In this document: positions 1-4,739 of the stretch, in pieces
How positions within the stretch are numbered: the stretch's first letter is position 1
How the letters are laid out: each line of letters opens with the position of its first letter
Source: Bacillota bacterium
GTDB lineage: Bacteria > Bacillota > UBA4882 > UBA8346
Direction: 5' to 3'
Length of the DNA: 5,263 bases
NCBI GenBank assembly: GCA_003501335.1
Contig: DNPQ01000602.1
Span: 3,456 to 8,718 of the forward strand
Program-made: the position numbers and the translations under genes
Notes under the pieces: generated by a model
Told to the model about the DNA's origin: nothing
Database searches by the model: none
Seen by the model: the letters and a program-made list of their open reading frames with translations, nothing else

Positions 1-456
1 AATCCCTTTCCAAACCTGTTCAGGCTCAGTTTCTACTACGGTTGCCGGTCCCAAACGCTGAATCGAATGCATGACAATGAGTTTACAGTCGGAATCCGCC
101 AGCACAGGATACATCGTGGCGTCAGGGAATCCCTGAATATCATTGAGGTACTCGACATTATTTTTCAAGGCAAATTTCTGGACGGCTGGATTAAACGTAT
201 CCACCGAAACCGGAACATGCCTGGAATGCAAAAAATCTATCACCGGCCGCAGCCGATCCATTTCAACTTGAGGGGGGACCGGCTTGGTAGCCGGATTGCT
301 GGATGCAGCTCCTATATCAACGATATCATTCCCATCCTCAATCAGCTGAAGCGCCTCCTTCAAAGCGCGATCAGGGTCCAGAAACTGCCCGCCATCGGAA
401 AAACTATCCTCAGTAATATTTAAGATCCCTACTATCCGGGGTATTCTAATCTTCAT
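1..456 (-). CDS. folP: Dihydropteroate synthase, Sul-like, N-terminal part (3' end outside window)
   Basis: This is a cytoplasmic folate-pathway enzyme that condenses 6-hydroxymethyl-7,8-dihydropterin pyrophosphate with p-aminobenzoate to form dihydropteroate. The 152 visible residues show strand 1 with loop 1 (GILNITEDSFSDGG, residues 10-23), loop 2 (DIGAASSNP, 47-55), SVDTF (84-88), YLNDIQGFPD (103-112) and VMHSIQR (128-134). Asn13, Asp86 and Asn105 sit where family members bind pterin or phosphate. Loop 2 reads GxASSNP instead of the GGESTRPG of E. coli FolP, and MHSIQ replaces MHMQG. From memory, both variants and YLNDIQGFPD match Sul1 and Sul2. The protein lacks the roughly 15-residue N-terminal leader of E. 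coli FolP and begins directly at strand 1, like Sul proteins. ATG456 is the only sensible start; an in-frame stop lies at 499-501. It is transcribed divergently from the FIST gene. The pABA-contacting C-terminal half is not visible, so sulfonamide susceptibility cannot be judged. Confidence 0.93.
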   Translation of the reverse strand, partial: MKIRIPRIVGILNITEDSFSDGGQFLDPDRALKEALQLIEDGNDIVDIGAASSNPATKPVPPQVEMDRLRPVIDFLHSRHVPVSVDTFNPAVQKFALKNNVEYLNDIQGFPDATMYPVLADSDCKLIVMHSIQRLGPATVVETEPEQVWKGI

Positions 457-462
457 TTCGGC

Positions 463-477
463 TCTTCTACACCTTTC
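463..477 (-). promoter_or_regulatory. Ribosome binding region of folP
   Basis: On the minus strand GAAAGGTG (477-470) lies 13 nt before ATG456, and a weaker purine run AGAAGAG (469-463) lies 6 nt before it. The spacing of the stronger core is long, so initiation may be moderate. No alternative in-frame start fits either core better. Confidence 0.5.
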
Positions 478-479
478 AA

Positions 480-491
480 ATCGTTTACGAT
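480..491. promoter_or_regulatory. Short dyad in folP leader
   Basis: ATCGT-TT-ACGAT is a perfect 5-bp inverted repeat lying between the predicted folP promoter and its ribosome binding region. It could be a small operator or leader hairpin. At this size chance is possible. Confidence 0.2.
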
Positions 492-513
492 CCCTTTTTA
501 AGCCATCTACAGT

Positions 514-542
514 GTTTTAATATTTTCATAAAAAATTGTTAA
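514..542 (-). promoter_or_regulatory. Putative sigma-A promoter of folP
   Basis: On the minus strand TTAACA (542-537; five of six match TTGACA) is followed after 17 bp by TAAAAC (519-514; four of six match TATAAT). This predicts transcription starting near 507, with a leader of about 50 nt before ATG456. The -35 box overlaps the -35 element proposed for the divergent FIST gene, so the two promoters may compete. Confidence 0.45.
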
Positions 543-575
543 TAAATTATTAATAAAATCCGATAATTTTATCAT
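540..575 (+). promoter_or_regulatory. Putative sigma-28-like promoter, with overlapping sigma-A-like boxes, for the FIST gene
   Basis: TAAT (540-543), 15 bp, then TCCGATAA (559-566) matches the flagellar sigma factor pattern TAAA-N15-GCCGATAA at three of four and seven of eight positions. Overlapping it is a sigma-A-like pair, TTATTA (547-552), 17 bp, TATCAT (570-575). The flanking DNA is very AT-rich, so matches to AT-rich boxes are cheap; the CCGATAA core is the more specific part. Either promoter would give a leader of roughly 45-55 nt. Confidence 0.4.
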
Positions 576-610
576 AGGGCCTCTAAATACAGGCACAAAT
601 AACTAACTTC

Positions 611-616
611 AAGGAG
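611..616 (+). promoter_or_regulatory. Ribosome binding site that sets the FIST start
   Basis: AAGGAG ends 10 nt before ATG627. The upstream in-frame GTG at 618 is only 1 nt from it and cannot be the start. AGGAG (612-616) can pair with TTCCT (622-626) just before the ATG, including one G-U pair, which may form a small hairpin hiding the site. Confidence 0.7.
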
Positions 617-626
617 TGTGGTTCCT

Positions 627-1742
627 ATGCTAAAAATGAAAAGCGCCAATGAAAATGGTAATGATTTAAACCAAGTGATTCAAGCGTTGGTGAAAGAAAT
701 TCAATTAGATGGAACAAAATTGGTGATTTTTTTCAACAGTCCAAAATATGATACGGGTCAAACCGGCAAATTACTGAAACAAAGTTTCCCAAATGCCGAG
801 GTTATCGGTTGCACCACTGCCGGAGAAATCAGCAATAAAGGATTTACCGAAAATAGTATTTCTGCTATAAGCATTGCTGCAGATGATTTTGATGTCGCTA
901 CCTATGTTATGAAAGATATTAAAACCAAAACCATGCTAACCAAGGAAGATTTATTAGCAACCGGTTCCAAGATCGGACTTACCGCCGATTCCCGCGATGG
1001 ATTAATCATTTCTTTAATTGATAATACAGCCATGGCCGAGGAAAAAGTATTAGGCGCTGTCAGCCATGCTTTTTTCAATTTAAAATTAGTCGGTGGAAGC
1101 GCCTCCGGCGACCAACAAGCCTTTGTGAGTTTAAATGGAGAAGTTTATCAAAACGCAGCTATTATAACATTTATTAAAACCACCAAGTTTTTTACCTATA
1201 AAGAAAATATTTTTATTCCTACCGAAACGGAGTTGCAAGTTACCAAAGCTGATATCATGCACCGAATCGTGTACGAGTTTAACGAAAAACCCGCAGCCAT
1301 GGAATATGCGAGAGTTTTAGGCCTTTCCATGCCGGAATTTTTAAAAAATCAAACCGCGGTTTTCTTCACCAACCCCGTGGGGCGTATCTTTGGAGATGAA
1401 GTCTGGATTTCGGCCCCCTTTTCAGTGGTCGAAGGCAACGGCATCAAATTTACCGCTTTGATTACCCCACATACTGTCGTCAAATTGTTAAAACCGGCCG
1501 ATCCGGTAGCAGAAGCCCGCAAGACTGCTCAGATCATTCAACAAAACATGCCCCACCCTCAGGGATTAATTTTATTCAACTGTATGCTGCGTTATCTGCA
1601 ATTTAAAAATGAAAATCTTTGCCCGACTCTAGCTGTTGAATACAATCGATGTGGCTCAATTTGCGGTTTCAATACCTATGGTGAACAACTAAATAAATTA
1701 CACATTAACCAAACCCTGACTTTGGTAGCATTCGGCGAATAA
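627..1742 (+). CDS. FIST-domain sensory protein (FIST_N plus FIST_C)
   Basis: This is a soluble 371-residue protein made only of the FIST N-terminal (about residues 30-215) and C-terminal (about 220-355) domains. FIST domains are predicted small-ligand sensors, suggested to bind amino acids, and are found in signal-transduction and chemotaxis settings. Visible signatures are the beta strand and turn KLVIFFNSP (31-39), the hallmark IGCTTAGEI (60-68), KLVGGSASGD (153-162), LFNCMLRYL (316-324) and the C-terminal TYGEQ (350-354). There is no signal peptide, membrane segment or attached output domain, so it must pass its signal to a separate partner. The HD-GYP and PAS genes nearby are possible partners, but nothing in the sequence proves this. 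Length is normal for a stand-alone FIST protein. ATG627 is chosen over GTG618 from the Shine-Dalgarno spacing. The gene is probably monocistronic, divergent from folP and convergent with the next gene. The exact ligand is unknown. Confidence 0.92.
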   Translation: MLKMKSANENGNDLNQVIQALVKEIQLDGTKLVIFFNSPKYDTGQTGKLLKQSFPNAEVIGCTTAGEISNKGFTENSISAISIAADDFDVATYVMKDIKTKTMLTKEDLLATGSKIGLTADSRDGLIISLIDNTAMAEEKVLGAVSHAFFNLKLVGGSASGDQQAFVSLNGEVYQNAAIITFIKTTKFFTYKENIFIPTETELQVTKADIMHRIVYEFNEKPAAMEYARVLGLSMPEFLKNQTAVFFTNPVGRIFGDEVWISAPFSVVEGNGIKFTALITPHTVVKLLKPADPVAEARKTAQIIQQNMPHPQGLILFNCMLRYLQFKNENLCPTLAVEYNRCGSICGFNTYGEQLNKLHINQTLTLVAFGE

Positions 1743-1757
1743 AATTCGGCGAATAAA
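1730..1757 (+). repeat. Exact 14-bp tandem duplication over the FIST stop codon
   Basis: ATTCGGCGAATAAA occurs twice head to tail (1730-1743 and 1744-1757). The first copy encodes the last residues, Phe-Gly-Glu, plus the TAA stop; the second lies after the stop. Fourteen bases is not a multiple of three, but because the stop is in the first copy the protein is unchanged. It looks like a recent slippage duplication. Confidence 0.9.
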
Positions 1758-1794
1758 TTATCAGCTTATCCCTAAGGCCTTTCAAACCATCGTT

Positions 1795-1844
1795 ATCGCC
1801 CAGGTTAGAAGAGACAGTCCGTCGTCTTTAATCTCCTGGGCGAT
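1795..1844. terminator. Hairpin between convergent genes, probable bidirectional terminator
   Basis: ATCGCCCAGG (1795-1804) and CCTGGGCGAT (1835-1844) form a perfect 10-bp stem around 30 nt. Inside, AAGAGAC (1809-1815) can pair with GTCGTCTT (1821-1828) with one bulged base, extending the structure. It sits between the ends of two convergent genes, where a shared terminator is expected. Neither side has a clear T tract, so it may instead be an RNA-stabilising 3' structure. Confidence 0.5.
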
Positions 1845-1845
1845 G

Positions 1846-1861
1846 TCAAACTTAAGTTTGA
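1846..1861. repeat. Perfect 16-bp palindrome
   Basis: TCAAACTTAAGTTTGA is its own reverse complement and directly follows the 10-bp stem above. It may be part of the same convergent transcription-end structure or a protein-binding site. There is no further evidence of function. Confidence 0.6.
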
Positions 1862-1879
1862 TGGATAACCGATCGGACT

Positions 1880-2503
1880 TTAATCCGCATTTTCCCCCAG
1901 TTCAATCTCGGATACTTTTCCTTTCGACTGACCAAACTTGATATAACAAAGTTCTTCCTCATAAAATATGGAGCCAAAATCATCATAAATGTTTTTAGAA
2001 GGAACGCCGTATCTCTCCATCACCCGGCTGATCGGATCCCCCACTTTGATTCCGCGAAAAGAATGAAACTTCTTGCTTTTTACGGTAATCACAAAGATAT
2101 GACCGATATCTTTGGGTTTCGGCTGAGTTTTTTCCGCCGAATTTTCAAAGCCCACTTCAAAATCAGGGTAAATCCAATATGTACAATACAAGGTATAATC
2201 GGCATTATTGGGTGACTGGGCTGTTAAATTTTTAGTCCGGAGGGGTATTCCGTAAAGATTTCGAACATGTTTCGGTGAAGAGCCCAATACCAACCTGGCA
2301 AGTCTCAAGTCTTCATCACGATAGGTCGCCTCAAATGAACGGACCCGGCCCTGTGGCTGCCATAATGTCGTAAATTCTTTGATATTCTGGCTGAGGATCT
2401 GTTTACTGCAATATTCAATGGACCTCAAATTAAATACAAATACAATCAAAATGACAACAACCAAAAATAATACTATCCAAATTATTCGTTTCAAAACGTT
2501 CAT
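1880..2503 (-). CDS. Membrane-anchored protein of unknown function with two G-x-YG-x-P motif repeats
   Basis: I do not recognise a named family with certainty. The 207-residue product starts with a positively charged MNVLKR and a strongly hydrophobic segment (about residues 7-24). No lipobox Cys or clear peptidase site follows, so it is probably a single-pass anchor with the rest outside the membrane. Two related motifs are visible: LGSSPKHVRNLYGIP (73-87) and VGDPISRVMERYGVP (154-168), both of form G-x(n)-V-x(n)-YG-x-P. The second is followed by beta-like stretches including a YEEELCYIKF segment. Such motifs occur in SmpA/BamE-like folds and similar secreted domains of Bacillota, so two such lobes are a reasonable guess only. 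The start ATG2503 has GGAAAAGAG directly upstream on the minus strand; a longer reading frame runs to 2731 but has no ribosome site and overlaps the divergent gene. It is divergent from the HD-GYP gene. Confidence 0.75.
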   Translation of the reverse strand: MNVLKRIIWIVLFLVVVILIVFVFNLRSIEYCSKQILSQNIKEFTTLWQPQGRVRSFEATYRDEDLRLARLVLGSSPKHVRNLYGIPLRTKNLTAQSPNNADYTLYCTYWIYPDFEVGFENSAEKTQPKPKDIGHIFVITVKSKKFHSFRGIKVGDPISRVMERYGVPSKNIYDDFGSIFYEEELCYIKFGQSKGKVSEIELGENAD

Positions 2504-2556
2504 CTCTTTTCCTAATTGAATAATTCCACAAAAGTTATCCCATTCCTTTCCACTCA

Positions 2557-2577
2557 TGATGGTAATACCAACCATCA
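2557..2577. promoter_or_regulatory. Candidate operator dyad in divergent intergenic region
   Basis: TGATGGT (2557-2563) and ACCATCA (2571-2577) are perfect 7-bp inverted repeats separated by 7 bp, the layout of a dimeric repressor site. It lies between the divergent starts at 2503 and 2679, so it could control either gene. No regulator is encoded in the window. I could not pick a convincing promoter in this region in either direction. Confidence 0.4.
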
Positions 2578-2626
2578 GCTCCATTGGAAAAATTTGGAGA
2601 TCAAGTTCTGATTTCTTTTTTCCGAA

Positions 2627-2639
2627 ATCTAGCCTAGAT
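2627..2639. promoter_or_regulatory. Short dyad upstream of the HD-GYP gene
   Basis: ATCTAG-C-CTAGAT is a perfect 6-bp inverted repeat with a single central base, about 40 bp before the HD-GYP start. It is a possible regulatory site but small enough to arise by chance. Confidence 0.25.
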
Positions 2640-2678
2640 GGGCAAATAAAAATTTTTTTGTCCGTAAAGGGTAAATTC

Positions 2679-3753
2679 ATGAGACTGATGTCCATCGACA
2701 ACATACAAGAAAACATGCAAATCGCCCGCAATATTTATTCGGCGGATGGCAAAGTCTTGCTGGCGGAGGGTATGTCACTGACAATTAATTACATCAAGCG
2801 TTTGAGAGAGCTTGGTATTATGTCGTTATATATTACCGACCGTTTGATTGGTAAAGTTGAAGTGGATGATTTGGTAAAAATCCAGACCCGGAATGAAGCC
2901 AACCGGTTAATCAAAAAATCCATGGGTATGATCCGGGACGGCAAAAATGTGAGCGGAGAAAAAATTAATAAAGTAATTCGTGAAGTTTTGGATGAGATAT
3001 TAAGTAACCGCAGCATCTCATTTAATCTGGTTGATATCCGCGCTTTAAATGACTATCTTTTTGGCCATTCCTTAACGGTCTGCATTTTATCATTAATGAC
3101 AGGAGTCGCTGCCGGTTATAACTTTACCCGGCTCAGAGATTTAAGCGTCGGGGCTATTCTTCCATGACGTCGGCAAAGTTTTAATCCCGGATACCATCCT
3201 TAATAAAGCCGGCGCCCTGACTCCGGAAGAATGGACGGAAGTCCAAAAACATAGCCAACTAGGCTATGAGGTCTTAAAGAAATCCATCGATATCAGTCTT
3301 GTCTCAGGGCACGTCGCTTGGCAGCACCATGAAAAATTTGACGGCTCCGGTTATCCCCGGGGAATCAAAGGCAAAGAAATTCATGAGTTTGCCAGGATAG
3401 TGGCGATTGCCAATAACTATGATGCCTTGGCCACGGACCGGGTATACCGGAAACGTTGGCTTACCCACGAGGTTATTGAGTTTATCCGCGATAAAAATAA
3501 AGAGGCCTTTGATCCCGAATTTGTTAAATTGTTTCTAACGAATATAGCGTCCTTCCCTATCGGCAGTATGGTACTCCTGAATAACAACGAAAAAGGAATT
3601 GTCATTAAGGTATCCAAAGAGTTTGCCGCCCGGCCGGTGGTTCGAGTGATTTTTGATGCTAAAGGTCAGTCTTTAACTGAATCCATCGATCGCAACCTTC
3701 GAGAAGATTTAACTTTATTTATCATTAAAATTTTCAAGGATGACGAGATGTAA
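2679..3753 (+). pseudogene. HD-GYP cyclic-di-GMP phosphodiesterase family gene, frameshifted at the HD motif
   Basis: HD-GYP enzymes hydrolyse cyclic-di-GMP in the cytoplasm. Start ATG2679 follows AAAGGG (2666-2671) by 7 nt. Frame one encodes an N-terminal domain typical of Bacillota HD-GYP proteins (about residues 1-66, with SADGKVLLAEG) and the first domain His (FGHSLTV, His130), then stops at TGA 3165-3167. Removing one C of the pair at 3162-3163 restores HDVGK (His162, Asp163) and an open frame to TAA 3753, 357 residues in all. The restored part carries KH (191), WQHHEKFDGSGYP (214-226, the GYP motif) and a C-terminal beta domain common in this subgroup (GSMVLLN onward). The rest is open and well conserved, so the shift is recent or a sequencing or assembly error. 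At residue 245 (IANNYDAL) Asn replaces the Asp that is usual and that, by spacing, is a metal ligand, so even the repaired enzyme may be altered. A PAS-like fragment follows on the same strand. Confidence 0.9.
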
Positions 3754-3805
3754 GAATCTCTGAGCCATTCAAAGAAACAATTTTACCCGTGGACTGAAAC
3801 TATCC

Positions 3806-3813
3806 AGGAGGTG
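3806..3813 (+). promoter_or_regulatory. Strong Shine-Dalgarno site before the PAS-like remnant
   Basis: AGGAGGTG is a near-perfect anti-16S match, with TTG 3823-3825 as the start 9 nt later. GTG 3811 is in frame but lies inside the ribosome site itself and is rejected. The site argues that a real gene began here. Confidence 0.75.
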
Positions 3814-3822
3814 CCTAATTCT

Positions 3823-3962
3823 TTGGACAATAAAATATCACCGGCCTTGACGGATGAAGTTTACCACCAAGATCTTGAATTGTATCGTTCAGTGATAAAT
3901 AATATCTCCGAATTTGTATGCATATCCGCCATTGGTCTATTCCTTTTTAGTAATAGATCAAA
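3823..3962 (+). pseudogene. Truncated N-terminus of a PAS-like sensor protein
   Basis: About 46 residues of apparently genuine coding sequence follow a strong Shine-Dalgarno site and a TTG start. DLELYRSVINNISEFVCI (residues 17-34) matches the typical opening of bacterial PAS domains, as found in sensor kinases, diguanylate cyclases and regulators; GLFLFSN (38-44) fits the next strand. The frame then enters the palindromic element at 3963 and ends at TAG 4021-4023 with an unrelated lysine-rich tail. Deleting the element does not restore a long frame on its far side, so the rest of the gene has been lost rather than merely interrupted. It lies 69 nt after the HD-GYP stop on the same strand and probably belonged to the same operon; a PAS-linked cyclic-di-GMP partner would be logical, but this is inference. 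Alternatively it is a real 66-residue small protein. Confidence 0.5.
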
Positions 3963-4078
3963 GAGGCTGTCTAAAAAGTATTTAAAATCAATAAAATATA
4001 CCATATATAGCGCCGCCGAATAGGCGGGCTTATGTATATGGTATATTTTTATCGTAAAATTTACTTTTGGGCAGCCCC
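3963..4078. mobile_element. MITE-like palindromic element, 116 bp, with IS-type terminal inverted repeats
   Basis: The left end GAGGCTGTCTAAAAAGT (3963-3979) and the right end, read inward, GGGGCTGCCCAAAAGT (4078-4063) are imperfect inverted repeats of a kind seen at the tips of transposase-encoding insertion sequences in Bacillota. Similarity continues inward: both arms go through an AT-rich stretch to ATAAAATATACCATATA or a near copy, so almost the whole element folds on itself. It is too short to encode a transposase and would need one in trans. No convincing target duplication is visible beyond AA on each side (3961-3962 and 4079-4080). It cuts a PAS-like gene. The exact IS family is not assigned. 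Confidence 0.65.
3993..4050. terminator. Long hairpin at the centre of the element, likely acting as terminator
   Basis: AAAATATACCATATA (3993-4007) pairs perfectly with TATATGGTATATTTT (4035-4049). Above it GC-rich arms CCGCC (4013-4017) and GGCGG (4023-4027), with further bulged pairs, close the loop GAATA. On the plus strand the stem ends in TTTTT (4046-4050). It lies between the convergent HD-GYP/PAS unit and the GerMN operon, so it could stop transcription both ways. Confidence 0.55.
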
Positions 4079-4095
4079 AATTTTCTTTCAGCAAT

Positions 4096-4105
4096 CATCG
4101 CGATG
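4096..4105. repeat. Perfect 10-bp palindrome downstream of the GerMN gene
   Basis: CATCGCGATG is self-complementary and is flanked by AAT and, after TG, ATT, giving a slightly longer bulged hairpin. It lies about 40 bp past the GerMN stop on the minus strand and could mark the operon's own transcript end. No T tract follows closely. Confidence 0.25.
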
Positions 4106-4145
4106 TGATTCCTGTACTATTTTACACTAATGAGTTTATTCATTT

Positions 4146-4721
4146 TTAAAATAAGTCCGGATCGACGACTTGGTCATTGTAACCCAAAAGTCCACTAATA
4201 TCTACATGGCCGGCTAAAGACTCAACTTCTTTTCCCTCTACCAATATTTTAACCCGGAAAACATCTGGAAATTTAGTTAAAGTATTGACAATGGAGGCGA
4301 CAGCCAGCATCTCCGTGGATGCACCCACATTGAGCTCCGTAACGCTTGAATTCAGATTAAGATTAGCAACACCTTTCGTAATACTGAGGCTTAATACTTT
4401 TATGGTTTTCGGAAACAGCGGCAATAATTTCGACCCAGCCGGGGGACCGGCAAACAAGGCATTCAAAGCCTGAATATGCAAATCTTTATCGGTGCTAACC
4501 TTGTACAGCACCGGCTTTAAATAAAAATTTGCTGCAGCCGGCTTCAAAAAAAATACGACCACTTCAGCTTTATTAGCCATGCCATCCAATGAATGAGTAA
4601 TTTTGGAAGATTCAATATTTCGGTGTTGGAATGGTAAAAAGCCCGAACGGCCCCAAATAAATCCGCCAATGCCGACTGCAATCAAAAAAACAATAATGAA
4701 CGCGGTGGTAGAACGTTGCAT
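4146..4721 (-). CDS. Membrane-anchored GerMN-domain protein
   Basis: The 191-residue product has a short basic N-terminus, one hydrophobic segment (about residues 8-24, AFIIVFLIAVGIGGFIWG region) and then a GerMN domain (about 55-175). GerMN is named after Bacillus GerM, a protein of sporulation and germination, and is widespread in envelope proteins of Bacillota. The domain is recognised by EVVVFFLKP near its start, ALNALFAGPPAGSKLLPLFP, GVANLNLNSSV, the helix MLAVASIVNTLTKFPDV and ILVEGKEVESLAGHVDISG. No lipobox Cys is present, so it is probably tethered by its signal-anchor rather than lipidated, with the domain outside the cytoplasmic membrane. ATG4721 is chosen because AGGGGGGTG (4738-4730) is 8 nt upstream; the in-frame TTG at 4727 is only 2 nt from it. 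It lies 18 bp after the barrel-protein gene, clearly the same operon. Its role here is unknown; a germination role should not be assumed. Confidence 0.9.
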   Translation of the reverse strand: MQRSTTAFIIVFLIAVGIGGFIWGRSGFLPFQHRNIESSKITHSLDGMANKAEVVVFFLKPAAANFYLKPVLYKVSTDKDLHIQALNALFAGPPAGSKLLPLFPKTIKVLSLSITKGVANLNLNSSVTELNVGASTEMLAVASIVNTLTKFPDVFRVKILVEGKEVESLAGHVDISGLLGYNDQVVDPDLF

Positions 4722-4729
4722 TTTCAACG

Positions 4730-4738
4730 CACCCCCCT
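4730..4738 (-). promoter_or_regulatory. Ribosome binding site of the GerMN gene
   Basis: AGGGGGGTG on the minus strand, 8 nt before ATG4721 and starting right after the TGA of the preceding gene. The run of six G is an unusual version of AGGAGGTG, but its place and spacing settle the start. Confidence 0.65.
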
Positions 4739-4739
4739 A

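Noticed and set aside
67..423. Plus-strand open frame of 118 codons
   Set aside because: It lies wholly opposite the folP coding sequence, which has unmistakable family motifs; this frame has no ribosome site or family resemblance.
1782..1891. Minus-strand open stretch with protein-like text (FDIAQEIKDDGLSLL) ahead of a TGA at 1784-1782
   Set aside because: No usable start codon or ribosome site leads into it, it covers the terminator-like hairpin, and about 34 open codons are not exceptional.
2641..2668. Sigma-28-like promoter before the HD-GYP gene (TAAA at 2647, TCCGTAAA at 2661)
   Set aside because: The spacer is only 10 bp instead of about 15 and the -10 core has mismatches; this stretch also runs into the ribosome binding site.
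2556..2678. N-terminal extension of the HD-GYP protein
   Set aside because: ATG2679 has AAAGGG at 7 nt and starts the conserved N-terminal domain exactly; the upstream extension has no family resemblance.
2504..2678. Cyclic-di-GMP riboswitch upstream of the HD-GYP gene
   Set aside because: I looked for the conserved GEMM-type cores and paired elements and saw none; only short dyads are present.
2504..2731. N-terminal extension of the anchored protein back to 2731
   Set aside because: It would place 76 residues before a clear signal-anchor, overlaps the HD-GYP start, and lacks a ribosome site, whereas ATG2503 has one.
3150..3170. Programmed +1 frameshift like that of prfB (GGGG, then CTT, then TGAC)
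   Set aside because: The resemblance is superficial: the G run is too far from the shift site, a sense codon CCA stands between CTT and TGA, and neither P-site tRNA re-pairs well after a +1 slip. A mutation or sequence error is simpler.
4079..4145. Continuation of the PAS-like gene beyond the palindromic element
   Set aside because: All frames after 4079 close within a few dozen codons and do not read like a PAS domain, even after removing the element with or without an AA duplication.
4285..4473. Plus-strand frames opposite the GerMN and barrel genes (also 4603-4788 and 4956-5207)
   Set aside because: They are antisense to well-supported coding regions and show no independent signals.
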